From NCBI GenBank assembly GCA_019671135.1, contig JAHRHY010000026.1, positions 586,433 through 650,432 of the forward strand: DNA of 64,000 bases, in the 5' to 3' direction. The translations under genes and the position numbers were made by a program. The stretch's first letter is position 1; each line of letters opens with the position of its first letter. The notes below the pieces were generated by a model that ran no database searches, had not been told where the DNA came from, and saw nothing but the letters and a program-made list of their open reading frames with translations. Source of the DNA: Linnemannia hyalina. Lineage: Eukaryota; Mortierellomycota; Mortierellomycetes; Mortierellales; Mortierellaceae. This document shows positions 11,231 through 23,659 of the stretch, in pieces.

Positions 11231-12955
11231 GGGGCTTATGCAAAGATATCTTCTATGAGTAGAGGTAAGTGTTGCGCAGGAGATGTATACATGGTCGGAA
11301 TCCAGCTTTTTGAAGAAGGCTAGCGTGTATCATCGATTCCGTGCTAGGATGGCACACAGATCACGATGACCGTTGGAGAAGCTCAAGTATTCGTATACAA
11401 TTATAAAATACACGGGGCTGGAGGTACATTAATCAACAAATGGTTATAAACACAGAATAAGCACTGTCCTTTGTCTTTTGAATGGGACACATGGTACCCT
11501 TTTTAATATACCCTAAACCATCGCGGTAACTTCGTGTTTCAAGACGCGGCAGTGAGCATAGGCGCCAGCAGAAAGAGGGACACAAGTAAGCACATTTGGG
11601 GGATGTGTTAACTAATCTATGCACAATTTTCATATGCAGGGTAATATACGCCCCCTTTTCTCAAATTTGAGAGATGACAACTCCGCCCATACGGATGCTA
11701 GGATACCTTAAGGAGGTTACAGAATAATCGGTAACTCCGCAAATCAAAGCCGTTTGAAGTCTGCAAGAAAACCTGGTAAACGATATAATACCCAAACTAT
11801 CCTTCGCTTTTCACCATCACTACAGAAAACAGCTAAGGACCTATATTCCAAGTTACTTTCGAACAAGAATAGTGGCCACGGCTTCGGTCGGGGTATCTTC
11901 GTTTTTTTTCTTTGTTTCGACCAATTTTTTCAATTGCATAACTCAAAGGGACCATCCGTGGCAGTGCCGCGGTCATCCTCTTTAACGCGACCTACTTTAT
12001 GACCTTCCAACTCTGTTTTTATTGAGGCGTTCTGCTTGCAGATAATCCCTGCTTTGACCACCACTTTTGCCACTTGGGGTAGAGTACCATCATTCAAATC
12101 CCTGGATGAAGAAAGTATGGTGATTGAACGCAGCGAGTTCTCCATTCGATCGAGCACTAGAAAGCGCGCATGAGCATCGGCTAACGATTACAGCCTGATA
12201 TCTTTGCACGCAACTGAGGGAGCGACTTGAACCGTATGATTTTGTATGGAAGGTGCCAAGATCGGCTTGAGCAAAATCACGCCTCATCTAATACATGACA
12301 AACTATTATCACCCTTCTCCTCTCCTTCCAGAGCCCACCCTTTTCCTGGTATTCCACTGTGACCCTTTCCCCCCCTCCCTCCCTTTTTTTTGAGATCAAT
12401 TTACACAAAAATGGTCTATCGAACTGCACCCATGCTCGTTTCCTACCTAAGCCCTGTGAAAAATATATTGGTTCCTGAAAAATGTCCATACATGTTTGCT
12501 GTATGTATCACTTTGGCCAAAATGACAATGAATCAAATGGAAACCACATGCCTACGATTATGATACGTTTGGGCTACACTAGGCAGATATCACTACAATG
12601 GACATACATGTACCTCATCATGAGTAACAGCCTGTCTGTTCTGCGAAATTGCAATTGAATGAATGAGAGAGCGTCGATAATACGGCGAGAATATGTCGAC
12701 AACGTAGTTCAGTGAAATACGGCAACAGTACATTGATATTATCCCAATCCAAGGGTGATCGCACGACAGTCGCTCTCATCGAAGACCTCCATTAGATAGT
12801 ATGTCTTCCTAACACCCAAGGGCAAGAGGCAGTGGTACCAAGAAATCTCTCACAGGGAACTACAGGCATAAAAGAAGCGAGATGCTGAAAATCAAGAGGC
12901 TGCTGGAAAATAAGGGCTGGTCAGAAACAAGGGCACCCAGATGAAGATAGTGATG
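11231..12955. other. Gene-free stretch
   Basis: I found no supported gene, RNA or repeat. The short open frames have no family resemblance. A run of T/C-rich sequence lies at 12300-12390. Confidence 0.5.
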
Positions 12956-12959
12956 CTAG

Positions 12960-13125
12960 GAAATAAAGGTACAAGAGTACAAAAACATTAAGGTACAATA
13001 TCAAGGTACAACACCAAGGTACATCTTAATGTACAATGTTAAGGTAAAATATCAATGGACATAATCAAGATACAACATGAAGGTACAACATAAAGGTATT
13101 ACATAAAGGTACAACACCAAGAGGT
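12960..13125. repeat. Degenerate minisatellite, about 13-17 bp period
   Basis: The word AAGGTACAACA(T/C)(C/A)A recurs about ten times with drift (AAGGTACAATATC, AAGGTACAACACC, AAGGTAAAATATC, AAGATACAACATG). The arrangement is irregular and has no coding sense. Confidence 0.7.
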
Positions 13126-13299
13126 AACAATAGCAATCAATGGTACAAAACAGCATCAAAGGACAACAAACGATGAAGAAGGAGGGATGGTCAGACTTTG
13201 GAAAGGATGACGACATATTACGTGACCGTAGAGCTATTGTTCGGTTTCCGAGAAATTTCTTTCGACGCGCATTTATCAACCTTCTTCGGTCGCGGAAAC

Positions 13300-15540
13300 A
13301 TGCACATTGTATGATCTTGAGAAGGGATAGCTAGTTTATTGTATCCAAGTGTTCATGGCGCGGTAGCTTTTCGATCCTTCAATGTCAGCTCTTTCTCACC
13401 TCTTTCATCAGAGTTCCCCCGACGCATTGTGGTACCTTCATTGTTCGCTTCAATAAATTCTTCACTACGTCTTCCTGTGCTTCTTTGGCGTTATTTGGTT
13501 TGGTTGGGTATGATACTGTGAATCGGGAGGAGGGGAGACCTCTCGAGCACTTGTCCTCGCTTGGTGATACAGCTCCACAAGCCAAAGATCAAATGGACAA
13601 TTAGTGTGTAATTTGTTTCAATTCATGCACATACTAGTTTCGGTTGATTTAATCCTCACTCACCTCTATGTAAAAGAAAGCGGAGATTATTCGACCAACC
13701 CCTGAGATATTCTCAACAGACTTGGGTAACGTGCCCGCAAACACTTTCATGAGACAGTTAATGAGTGATATCCGTTGATCCATCACATAAAACGCTATAT
13801 CATATCCAAAGACCTAGCATCCCCAGACAACCGGATCCTGTATACCCTTTTTGATCTGAGAGTCAATCTCACTTTTCATCATACGAAACAACTTCCATTG
13901 ATCCTTCAGTTCCAACTGTGCCGACTGTGTCTTCTCAGGTGGCTTCACCTCACCAACTAGGCTCACAAAGGACAAGTCCAAGCGAGGAATAGGCAAAACA
14001 ACGAAAAAATCGCTGCGAACACCGTGTTTGTGATCCCCCTTGTCCTCGCTTGGCAGAGTCGTGCTCAATATCCCCCCTCAACACCTTGTTTCCTCGTGCA
14101 GAAAACGTCACCGACAAAAATGGCTGCAACGCTCGATTCACAAAAGTTTGCTCTCCATCCTGCAGGTCCCGTCTAAGCTCGTTCGGTAGTGTGTCTAAAC
14201 TGAAAAAAGACATAAACAAAAATTAGTCAGGACGTGTATGAATGACTTTGGTGTCCATCATAGCCAGTCATTTCTTCACTTACAGCTGCTTCCAAACTTT
14301 AAGCGCCCTTCTGACTGTCCATGGTATGTCTGCAGTACACAGCTCATCAATCGCTTCCGCAATCTCCTGTTCAGTTCCAAACTGGAGAATCTCCTCAACT
14401 TGGGGCGGTAATGCTCCAATTTCCGGGTAATCTGGTATACGGTGCTCCTTGCCCATGGCCCTATGGATCTCTTTTGCATCCAAACACTCCAATATCGCCT
14501 TGTCAACAAACCAAATACCGTTCAACGCACTGCAAAGCAAGGAGCTAAAGTCAGCACAGTATATCAAAACAGCCTTGAGGGATTTCAAAATGCAAATGCA
14601 ACAGCACAACTTACATAGCTTCTGCTTTATGCGTGGCAAAATCAAGTGAGCCAGCTCCTGCTAGGGCTTTGCTTTTTTCCCTGAATTGTCGAAGGCAGAA
14701 TGAATGCTTGATCCTGATGGAGAATTGGGCGGAGGAAAAGCCGGAGGTTTGAGGTCCAATAAATACACGGAAGCTTTCCTCTTCTGCTGTGTGCCTGATC
14801 GCTTTGGAAGGGTATTTGAGGCTGTGCGATCATCAGTCGGCACCTGAGAGCCAGTGCTGTGCATATCTCTGGGAGCAGTGGTAAGGTCCTCACTGGCGGA
14901 TGGTGTGGGCGAGACCGATGTTGATTTTGATACTGTTGGTATAGACGATCGCTGACTCTCTATATTATACAACGTGGACATATCATATTTAGCAAAAAAA
15001 AATCCTAACAGTGCTCCCCTTGACCTCTCGAACGGTCAAAACAATCCTTTAAGCGTACGTCGAAGCTCCTGCAAACGTAAATATAGCTCTTGATATCCAT
15101 CCGCAAGTTGTTTTGACGAGTTCTCAAGAACAGCCATATGGCGCTGTACAGCTATTCGATTCCGGTAGTATTGGTCCAGACCCTCAATGGTTAGCGGACG
15201 TGTGGCAGTTGCGACCTCTCGAACAAAGGAGTATGCACTGCTCTTCAGATCTCGTATCCACCGGTCCATTCTTGAATAAGTCTTCAAGCGCGATTTTCCT
15301 CCAAGGCGCGAGATGCAATGTATCCGGTAGGTTCAAAACAGAGCCGTCCAGTTTGAGAGAGAAAATACCCTGCTCCTTTTCTGTTCGCATCGAATTCCGA
15401 CTGCCATTCAGCAGCTCCCACCCGCCGCCGATCTTATTGGGTTTTGGACACTGCACTGGAACTGAGGGGAGCGAATTACTCCGAAGAGAAGGCCGAGCTT
15501 GCGACTTTAAGAGAATTCTGTGAATGGACCTAGACAACAA
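13300..15540 (-). pseudogene. Broken multi-exon gene of unknown family
   Basis: Several minus-strand segments look like exons of one decayed gene. They are a helical segment (about 15290-15036), a serine/proline-rich linker (14981-14661), a segment ending in PWTVRRALKVWKQL (about 14645-14280), a segment with LPNELRRDLQDGEQTFVNRA (about 14215-14090), and a well-conserved-looking core with PIPRLDLSFVSLVGEVKPP (about 14010-13925) and DQWKLFRMMKSEIDSQIKKG (about 13895-13835). The core continues past a TAG at about 13808 (expected CAG) into VFGYDIAFYVMDQRI and a GT donor near 13664. A frameshift near 14070 separates two core segments. The pattern resembles conserved hypothetical proteins that I associate with Mortierella-type genomes and Crinkler-rich regions, but I cannot give a function. 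Confidence 0.45.
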
Positions 15541-16758
15541 CTCTGCAAAGTACAGATGAGGATGTTAGTTAACAGAATTTAATGCCGATTGTAAATAAAC
15601 CCAAAAAAATGTCACATGTTCTCGTCTTCCCAGTCGCATTTGTCCCGTGTTACAGCAACGCAATTGAGTACTGGAACAGGATCATTGCAGGGCATGAGGC
15701 CGGTATCCAGGATACGTTCCAAAGTTCGTGCAATAACCGCGATACTAACCCGTTCCTCTGCGACCCTGAGATCTCTTCATCACTTTGTAAAAAACAATGA
15801 AAGCCAGGGGGCGGAGAGAGTAGACGAAAAAGATGCGGAGGCAAGTGTAGCATACATCTACAATTTACCTTGCGTTGAAAAGGTAGCAAGTTGTGGATAA
15901 ACACAGAACGAAAGGAAACAGAGGAATTGAACAAAGGGCGTGGCGATCAACAAAAACGCAGTGGTAAATAAAAGAGAACGCCGATGGAGAGAATAAAGGA
16001 CAGTAGGAAAAGAGGGGGAGAATGGTTAGGAAGGGAAAAAAGAAAGGCGACAAAGAGAGGCAGTGACGAAAAGAACGTGGGGTAGAGATGCAAGCTGGTG
16101 TGATGAAAAGGGCGTGGGAGTGAGGATGGGGTTGCTGTGGAAGTGATGGAAGAGGGAGTGATGAAAAGAGATTAATGAAAAGAGCTTGGACGTGTAGAGG
16201 GAAGCGTGCCAAAAAAACGCTAGTCGTCACGTCATCATTTAATTTATTTTAACTGCACCTCAAACACTCGTTTCCTTGTTGTCTTCTTTTGTTTCTCACT
16301 CACCCTCTCTTTACCACCACCCCTCGTCTTTGCCATCGCTCGAATTCTTCCCGTGCTCTCCCTTTTCCTCAGTTCTTGCGTCTCGTTTCTTTGCCACCGC
16401 TCCCACGCCCTTTCTTGATTGCCTTTCCTACTTTTTTTTCTCACCATTCACATGCCACCTCGCCCTTTCTTCATCGCCTTCTCCGCTGTCCCATTCTTTT
16501 CCTTTACCAGTCTCACGTTCTTCATTGCCTTTGCCACCACTCCCACGCCTCCCATTCTTTCTTTTGTTATCACTCCCACGCCCTTCTCTTCTTTGCATCC
16601 GTCACTACTTTCTTTTTCATCCCTCACCTTCTATTTCTTCCTTTTCACTATTCATTACTCGACATCTTTCTTACTTCGTTTTCATTTCATTCCTCACTTT
16701 ACCTGCATCCTTCGCCTTCTCTCTTTCACTTTCAGTCTATTCAATGCTTCATAACACC
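15541..16758. other. Gene-free stretch ending in a pyrimidine-rich leader
   Basis: No gene is supported. From about 16255 to 16740 the plus strand is strongly C/T-rich, which makes long open frames by composition. Such tracts are common upstream of fungal genes and this one leads to the Crinkler start at 16759. Confidence 0.5.
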
Positions 16759-19700
16759 ATGACCGACAACCGTTTGAATCTGTTCTGTCTTGTTGATGGG
16801 GAGGCTACACCATTTTCTATCGAAGTCGACCGAACAAAGACCGTCGATCACCTCAAGGACCTCATCAAGGCAAAAAAGGCCAACGCTTACAGCGATGTCG
16901 ATGCAGACGTGCTTACGTTATGGCGTGTCTCGATTCCAATTGATCCGCCTAACAAGCGCAAACCAATCGTCCTTACCGAGGTCCAGTCAGCAGCAGAGCT
17001 TGACCCAACAGACGATGTTTCCGATGTCTTTGAAGGAACGCCACCCAAGAAAACAATCCACCTCATCGTGCAACGACCCTCACCAGGTAATGCACACGCG
17101 TCGCTTTCATTTACACCCTGGATCTGGACTTTTCTACTGTGTTTATGCTAACTGACTACGCTCATCCAATTATACCGACATAGTCCATGCACCCGTTCCT
17201 GCTCGAGCCTGTACTCCTCTCTCGGTTGATTCACATCCTGGTACACCGCTGTCGGGTGAGTCATTCGCATCGCCTTTTGCAATCCCACGTGAAATCCAGT
17301 CTTTAATGATCTAATGCCGATGCTTTACGAAGTGGAACGACATTGACTGTGTTTTTACTACCATTCAATAGACGAGAAATGGCAAGAACTTATTTCAAAG
17401 ATTGAGGACGAGTTCTTCGCACCTGCTTCGGCCGACTACACGGGCCTCGTCCAGTTCGTCACAGATGGTGTGAACGCTGAGCGGCCTACCATTTGTTGCT
17501 CCTCGCGCAGGTTCGCTCAAGGACCGACCGAGCTTGTTGTTCCTTAACTTGCCAGAATCGTCTGAGACACAGGACCCTCCCAGCATTGCCAACAAGGCGC
17601 TCGAGAAGGTTCATGGACGAACGATTCCCTTTTTACCACTCTTTGGCGTTTCTGAGTGTGGGAAAACGAGGGCGGTGATCGAGATGCTCTTCAAGAACTG
17701 GGGCTTCTACTTCAATGGAAGCATCGCGGATTGGGGTTCCCAGGATCTTGTCCGCTTTCATGACTTGGTCCAACAAAGGAAGCGGTATCGGAATCGTGAC
17801 TTCGAGAGCAACACCCATGTTCACATCCTGGCGCTGACTCTTGTTCTTAGTCGTGTTATCATTTTACAGCACTGTCTCAACATCGCGGAACAGGAAGGAA
17901 CGCCATGTACTTGCAAACACTGGATGCTATTGCAAGTTGGTTTCGACACGTTGGGTTTTAAGGACCTGTTTGCTTTGCTGTTCGCGTCGCTTGCGTATGT
18001 GATCCACCGTCACTCTATCGGAATCGCGCTCATGACAGCTTTGTTGGAAGACGATTCTCTAAACTCCACCAACGCCTTCTGAACCTCACCTTCAACACGT
18101 CCTCCCAGAGCATTGGCTTAAAGATCCTTCTGGTGATTGACGAGGCGCAAAATCTCGGCAAGATGGACTTTGGAACGTTTATCTCACAACAAATATCCTC
18201 GGAATCTGAGGGTCAAGACTACTTACGACCGATCCTCTCCCCCTTGGTTCACGGGTTCTACCAGATCGCTGCCGACCACAGGCCGTTTTGCGTAGTAACT
18301 CGTGGGACCGGCCTCAACATTCTCGATATGAATTGGCTCGAAGACTCGGCTGCTGTCCCCAAAGGTTACAACAAGCAGCTTGGTCCATTCACCGATTTCC
18401 AAGGCTGGGAATCGCTTGAACAAGTCCAGAACTATCTAGCTCTTGTGCGTAGCTCGTTGCCCGATGAGTCGGCCAGAGGAACTTTCGACATTCGTGTGTC
18501 GGGGGAAGCGGTGTCTGAGCTCTTCGCATGCTTGCGTGGTCGTTTTAGGCCCATTGTTACAGCTATTGGTAAGAACGTTCGACGGATTGTTGATACCCCC
18601 ATCTAGGAGGCGAAGAACGAGAAGAAAGCAATGGCCTAATTCATTGTTCAACTCATACTGATAGAGAGCATGATATGTGCCAGGAACGGTCACAGTGATT
18701 GGAAGAAGACGATCCAGGACACGGAAGAGGCGCTGACATCGACCGATCGCCAATCTCACGGCAAAGGCAACATCCCCTACGACATCGATCGAATGCTCCG
18801 CCAAGTCGCGCTACATCCATCACGGTACGCAAAGTATCAAAATATCAGGACCGTCCTTCAACTCTTTGTGCTGGAACATTACCTGCATAGGAGCCCCGTG
18901 GCTCTTCATGAGCTGGAGGCGCCTTTAGAGGAGGCCTCTGTTGGACGAATCTTGGGTGTTACTGGCCAACCAATAGCCACAGTTCTGGATGAGCCGTTTG
19001 CATTGCGTGCTGAGGTGAACTACTTTCGCAAGGATGACCCCGACTTTCATAGCGCGATCTGCAGCTTGTTCAGCCTGTCACCAAAAGCCTCCGTCCTTGG
19101 GTCCACATGGGAGATGGCGGTTATGCCTAGCCTGGTTCACGTTTTCCACAACAAAGTCCTGTCTGAGACGTCTCTGGTCCCCTTGGGAGACGGTACGCTG
19201 CGACAACGGCCTTTTGAGCAGCAGAGCCACGATTGTCGGTTTGGAGGAGCATATGCTTGGGACCGACCATCGCAGTATGTCGCTGAGCGAGGTTTTGAAG
19301 GCCCACGTTGAGAATGGCTCACGCTTACGTAGCGATGAGAGTCAAGTTCCAGCGTTTTACCATCCTGCCGAGACGCTTTCCGCCCGACATTGTGTTTGTT
19401 CTGCATTTCGACAACTATGGCTTTTGTCCTGTTTTTTATCCAACTGAAGCTGCGGGGTTCCATGGATTCAGAGGACATCTTGAGTGCGTTCGCAACGGTC
19501 AAGGCCGATGGAGTTCAACGCCATCTTGGCGACAGCAAGCTCCGGACGTTTTGTACCGTTTCTCCCAACTGGTACCTTGGCGTTGTCATTGCTAGAGTTT
19601 CTCAAAAATTATTCGCATGCGTGCGATGTCAATGCAAAATTATTCGCGGCACATAGGACTTGAGAAACTCCAGTCATTGCTTATCCGACTGAGCTGCCGG

Positions 19701-19930
19701 GTGTGGAGGGCTCATTTGCCGAGGTGAGAAGAAGCGAGCGAATTCGCGGAGCGCAAGAGGAGGAAAGCCCACAGTGCATTTCGCTCAAGGTCGACAAGAA
19801 CAATATACACGATCTCTTCCCGGAAGCGCACGTGAAAGTGCGGGATCGTCTCAAGAGCGTCAAGCGAGAGCTAGAACAGAGCCGCGATGACCCGGCGGAC
19901 GAGCATACAGCGAAACATCGTCGGTTTTAG
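16759..19930 (+). pseudogene. Crinkler (CRN)-type effector-like gene, broken
   Basis: Exon 1 (16759-17086) encodes a Crinkler N-terminal ubiquitin-like region starting MTDNRLNLFCLVDGEATPFS, with HLKDLIKAKK and LTLWRVSIP. A GTAATG donor and TAG acceptor lead to exon 2 (17184-17255), and a GTGAGT donor leads to exon 3 from 17372; phases join correctly. Downstream lie a P-loop GVSECGKT (about 17646), a Walker B VIDEAQN (about 18135), CVVTRGTGL (about 18290) and a long C-terminal domain to a charged end at 19930. In fungi this layout is a STAND-like or AAA-type P-loop domain behind a CRN header; roles in inter-organismal or nuclear signalling are proposed. Frames shift near 17490 and 18055, stops fall at about 18604 and 19308, and an 80-bp insertion sits at 19593. 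It is probably inactive. Confidence 0.75.
19593..19672. mobile_element. 80-bp hAT-like MITE in the Crinkler pseudogene
   Basis: The element starts TAGAGTTTCTCAA and ends TTGAGAAACTCCA, 12 of 13 bases matching as inverted repeats. It is flanked by an exact 8-bp duplication, GTCATTGC, at 19585-19592 and 19673-19680. The YAGRG-type end and 8-bp duplication are hallmarks of the hAT superfamily. The interior holds two ATTATTCGC words, linking it to the ATTCGCATTCGC-type elements at 28.5 and 38.3 kb. Confidence 0.8.
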
Positions 19931-19933
19931 GCT

Positions 19934-20929
19934 CCAGCTAAAGTCACCCTTGTACTCCTTGAACCGAATCAAGAGACAAAATAAAGGGTTATCTCTCCAC
20001 CGTGCCTGGATATTTTATTTGTTTGTTCCCTGTCACGAACAATGGAAGTTCGCAAGAAACATGTGCTTTGGTTGTCTATGTTTACTTCATCTGTAACAGC
20101 CACAGAGCCATAGGGAGGAGACGAGTGTGTGAACAAGGAGAAAGGGTGGAACAAGAAGACAAGGTGGGAACAAGAGAAGATCAGGAGAGGTAGGGGGACA
20201 ATAGGAAGAGGCTAGAACGGATGATGTTTATTATACAAAGAGAAGGATATATTTATACTAGAGTACAGGAGGGGTGATGGTGGAGGCGTGCTTGGCGATG
20301 GTGGCGTGGTTGGGGGCGATGTAGAAGATCAGTCTATGGTACTGTCACATCATCCTTCGTTATCTCTGCAACGCTATAAATAAATACTTCATCACGCCAT
20401 TCAATGAAAACACGAACATAGTTGCAACCAGTAATTCTGTCACAGTGTGTTAGTCTGTGTAGAGTATATTCTTCATTCGCCATCCCAGCTTGCGCTTTGT
20501 ATTTTGGTATCTTGTCTTACTTTCTCTTGGCAAAAAGTTCATAATCTTTTTGCGAATGCATGATTCGTCCGCTCCCTCTGCCTCTTTTGTTTGCTGTATG
20601 AAGGCAGCCCTTGGTCATTTTATTTGCTCTACAACTTGACACTGCGCTAGAGTCCTTCTGATACATACCTGACTGAAGAAAGGGGGTAAAAGTAAGATCG
20701 AGAGTGTGGTAGGAAAAGAAAAAAGAGGGCAACTTCTTTTCTCCTTACTCCTTCGCTTCCTCTACCATTGCTGTTCATTCACTCTGTCATTGGAGAGGTG
20801 ATCGATAGCCATATATTGATTACTGTTAAGGTCAGTACCAATTCTTTATCCGCCTCCATTGATGTTTACGGGCGACATATTAAAACGCCCATGTTACCAA
20901 ATCACAGCGTTTGCGTTTTGTTTTGAAAA
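19934..20929. other. Gene-free stretch
   Basis: No supported gene or repeat. Simple G-rich text lies at 20185-20320. The 20517-20732 open frame has no resemblance to a family. Confidence 0.5.
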
Positions 20930-21510
20930 GACGTGATGTTCTCAGATGAGTGGAGCAAAAGTCGTGTTGGGTCGTTTGGAAGGCAGTAATTTTATTCAGA
21001 CAAGGAACACAAGCGTCTGGAGCCTCATCAGGTCAAGGGAACAAAGCACAATGGCGGTGAAAAAATCATGGTCTGGGGTTGCATGACCTACCACCTCCTT
21101 GGCCACCGCTCCTGAATCCCCGGCAAGATCAATTCGCTAGACTACCTCACTGTTCTCAAGGATTATGTCCTCCAATCTCGAGACTGGTTTGGTATGGATC
21201 CGGAAACATTCATCTTCAGCAGGACAATGCAAGCATCCATACTGCCCACATTAGCAGAGACTATTTTGCCGAGGAGCAACTCGTAATTCTTGAGTGGCCA
21301 CCGAATTTCCCAGATCTCAACCAGATCGAAAATCTATGGGCGATCATAAAGCGACGCCTGTATAACTATGAAACGCACCCCAAGAGCTTTAATGAACTGT
21401 GGGAATGAGTTCAAGAAGTCTGGACAACAATCCATATCAAAGAGATCCAAAACTTGCACGAGAGTCTTCCTGAACACACAGAGAAAGTGTTGAATAGCAG
21501 ATGAGGTTAC
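20930..21510 (+). pseudogene. Tc1/mariner transposase relic (C-terminal DDE part)
   Basis: Translation gives MFSDEW, a frame break near 20988, GGEKIMVWGCMT, then FQQDNASIHTAHISRDYF (about 21220) and WPPNFPDLNQIENLWAIIK (about 21295). These are the three catalytic blocks of a Tc1-type DDE transposase, with the last pair spaced as in DD34E enzymes. The N-terminal DNA-binding half is absent and stops occur near 21117 and 21407. It is a different, more decayed copy than the one at 22788. Confidence 0.75.
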
Positions 21511-22449
21511 TCTGGCTACTAATAACGAGGTTTATCGGACGAAAATAAAAAAGCGTTTAAAAGGCACAAAATGATGTAAATGGACACGGGCGACATGGCA
21601 GAACTCAATTCCACTTTCCATGTAAGGAAACGAGACCAAAATGCACGCTTCTGCGTGATGATGATTACGATAAGTTACACTGGCACGAGCTTTATTTTGT
21701 GTTGGCATACTATTTACAATAAACCTTAAGAGTAAGTGCAACTAGAGGTACTGTAAGAGGTAATACTCAGGGCTTGCAACATGAAAATCTATAACGAAGA
21801 CTCCATATGCCGCCGCACCGTACATATCCGCGAGAGCCATCCTGGCATGCTCCTAATTCATCCCAGCATGCATTTTGGCCACTCAAAAAAGCAGAATAGT
21901 AGCAAGACGTCAACTCTCGCTTATCTTCGCTGCACTGTCGTCTATAGCACCCTTTCTCAGAGTAGTGTTTTGCAAAGACCGACTGCACGAGAAACAGGCT
22001 GACATTACGACGATCCTCATACTGATGGCTGGCTATGAGCTGTCAGATTCGAAGTATGTCCCCAATAGTGAAATTAGAAGTGAGACCGAGATGAATGACA
22101 GATAAGACAAAGACAACCATTTCATGGAACAAACTAGGGATATGCTTACACGTTTTGCTGGCAGAGCACTGAAGAACAAAAAAAGATCGAGAAGTTGGTT
22201 AGTTTTGGAAATGGGAGCTCAGATTGGGCGAGAGCAGTCTAGAAGCAATATGGATGTGAGATTGATATAGTAGCGGACGAAAGTTATGCAGGTGCACAAG
22301 GCAGCGAACAATTGATAGGAATGAGAGTTACTTACATTAGTTGGGGATGGAGAATGATGTGAATGATGGGAGGGACGAGAAGAGGAGGATTGAGTCCTTT
22401 ATATAGACGGGCAGGATGGGATGATGGAAATCATTGTGTAGGGAGAAGT
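21511..22449. other. Gene-free stretch
   Basis: No convincing coding region. The open frames at 21532-22105 lie opposite each other on both strands and show no motif. Confidence 0.45.
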
Positions 22450-23590
22450 TCATCTCGTTTCGCCGTATGTGCTTAAAGTGCTACACAAAGTGATCCATCT
22501 TTCTCCGAATTCATCTTTTTTTTGAAATGCTCACCATCCATCATTGCAATCGGCCCCAGGATGCCTCTCGATGATTCCTAGGCCTTGAGATCATGCTTCT
22601 GTTGGAGCTATACCCATTTCGGTGATGACGTCATTGTGAAATAAATTCTTAAAAACCGATTGCATGATGGATCACTTTTGTCGTGATTCTGCATCCTCTC
22701 GATCCACTTCTTTTTTCTTCGATATTTCTTTAGCTACCACTTCATCATGTTCTACTCTTACATCAACTCTTCTCACTACTAAACATCATGCCACAACCAG
22801 AAAACAAAAACGACAAAAAAGGAAAGAGAATCTCGCCTTCAGACAGAGCCACTGCCATTCAGCTGTTCATTCAAGGACAATCGGTTCGAGAGGTTGCGGA
22901 CTCACTCGGGATCGGCGTCGCAACCGCAATTAGGATCAGGAAAGACAACGAGGAAAACGTGCCGCCTCCAAAAATGGGCAGACCAAATAAGATCTCCTTA
23001 AAGACCAGAGGGGTTCTTGGTCGCCAGATTAATTCTGGTCAACTTACATCACTTCGGGATGCCCAGCGATTCATTCAGGAGAGAGATGGCGTGCATGTGG
23101 ATGTGGAGACAGTCCGGCGGAATCTACGACAGCAAAAGATCCGGGCCTATGTTCAACAGAAGAGGCCTGATCTGAAACGGAATCACATGCAGGAACGGCT
23201 TGCATTTGCACGGGAGCACATCAAGTAGACGGTGGACGATTGGAAACGCCTAATGTTCTCCGATGAGAGCGTCATCAGTTGCGTGGGGTCCTTTGGCAGG
23301 AACTACTTTTATAGTGATCGCGGGCACAGGCGATTGCTACCTCACCAAGTTCATCCAACGCCGCACGCCGGTGGAGGGAAGATGATAGTGTGGGGATGCA
23401 TCACCTTTTTTTTTTTTTTTTTTTTTGGCGCAGGAGACCTTTGTCGGATCAACGGCACACTCGATTCGGAGTTCTACCGCGAGGTCCTCAACGATTATGT
23501 TCTCGCCTCCTTCGAGTGGTATGGTATGGATCGAGCAACATCCATTTTCAGCAGGACAAATGCTCGGGTGCGCGCAATATACGGGTACTT
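22450..23590 (+). mobile_element. Tc1/mariner element, 3'-truncated
   Basis: The left terminal region (from AAAGTGCTACACAAAG near 22475) matches 8000-8340. The transposase start follows at 22788. Recognisable Tc1 sequence ends near 23590 in the middle of the second catalytic block and changes abruptly to PIF/Harbinger transposase sequence. Confidence 0.6.
22788..23590 (+). pseudogene. Tc1/mariner transposase, broken
   Basis: From ATG 22788 the frame encodes an N-terminal helix-turn-helix (about residues 15-50, AIQLFIQGQSVREVADSLGI), a GRP AT-hook-like linker (PKMGRPNKIS) and a second HTH (to residue 147). A TAG at 23226 interrupts it. The DDE domain continues with LMFSDESVI (the first catalytic Asp lies in SDE), a poly-T run (23406-23426) that reads as phenylalanines, and GADLCRING-like and YGMD segments. 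The second catalytic Asp block (HFQQD equivalent, about 23555) is frameshifted, and the third is replaced by PIF/Harbinger sequence. It catalysed cut-and-paste transposition into TA in its intact relatives. Confidence 0.78.
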
Positions 23591-23659
23591 CTGGCGCTGC
23601 ATCGATGTTCTCACATCTTTGTCTCCCAGGTTCGTCAAGTGGCCGGATGCAGCAAGACG

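Noticed and set aside
16276..16758. N-terminal extension of the Crinkler frame
   Set aside because: It is pyrimidine-rich sequence open in all plus frames. The conserved Crinkler start is the ATG at 16759.
21767..22105. Overlapping opposite-strand frames of about 75 codons
   Set aside because: No motif, no plausible start context, and both strands are equally open.
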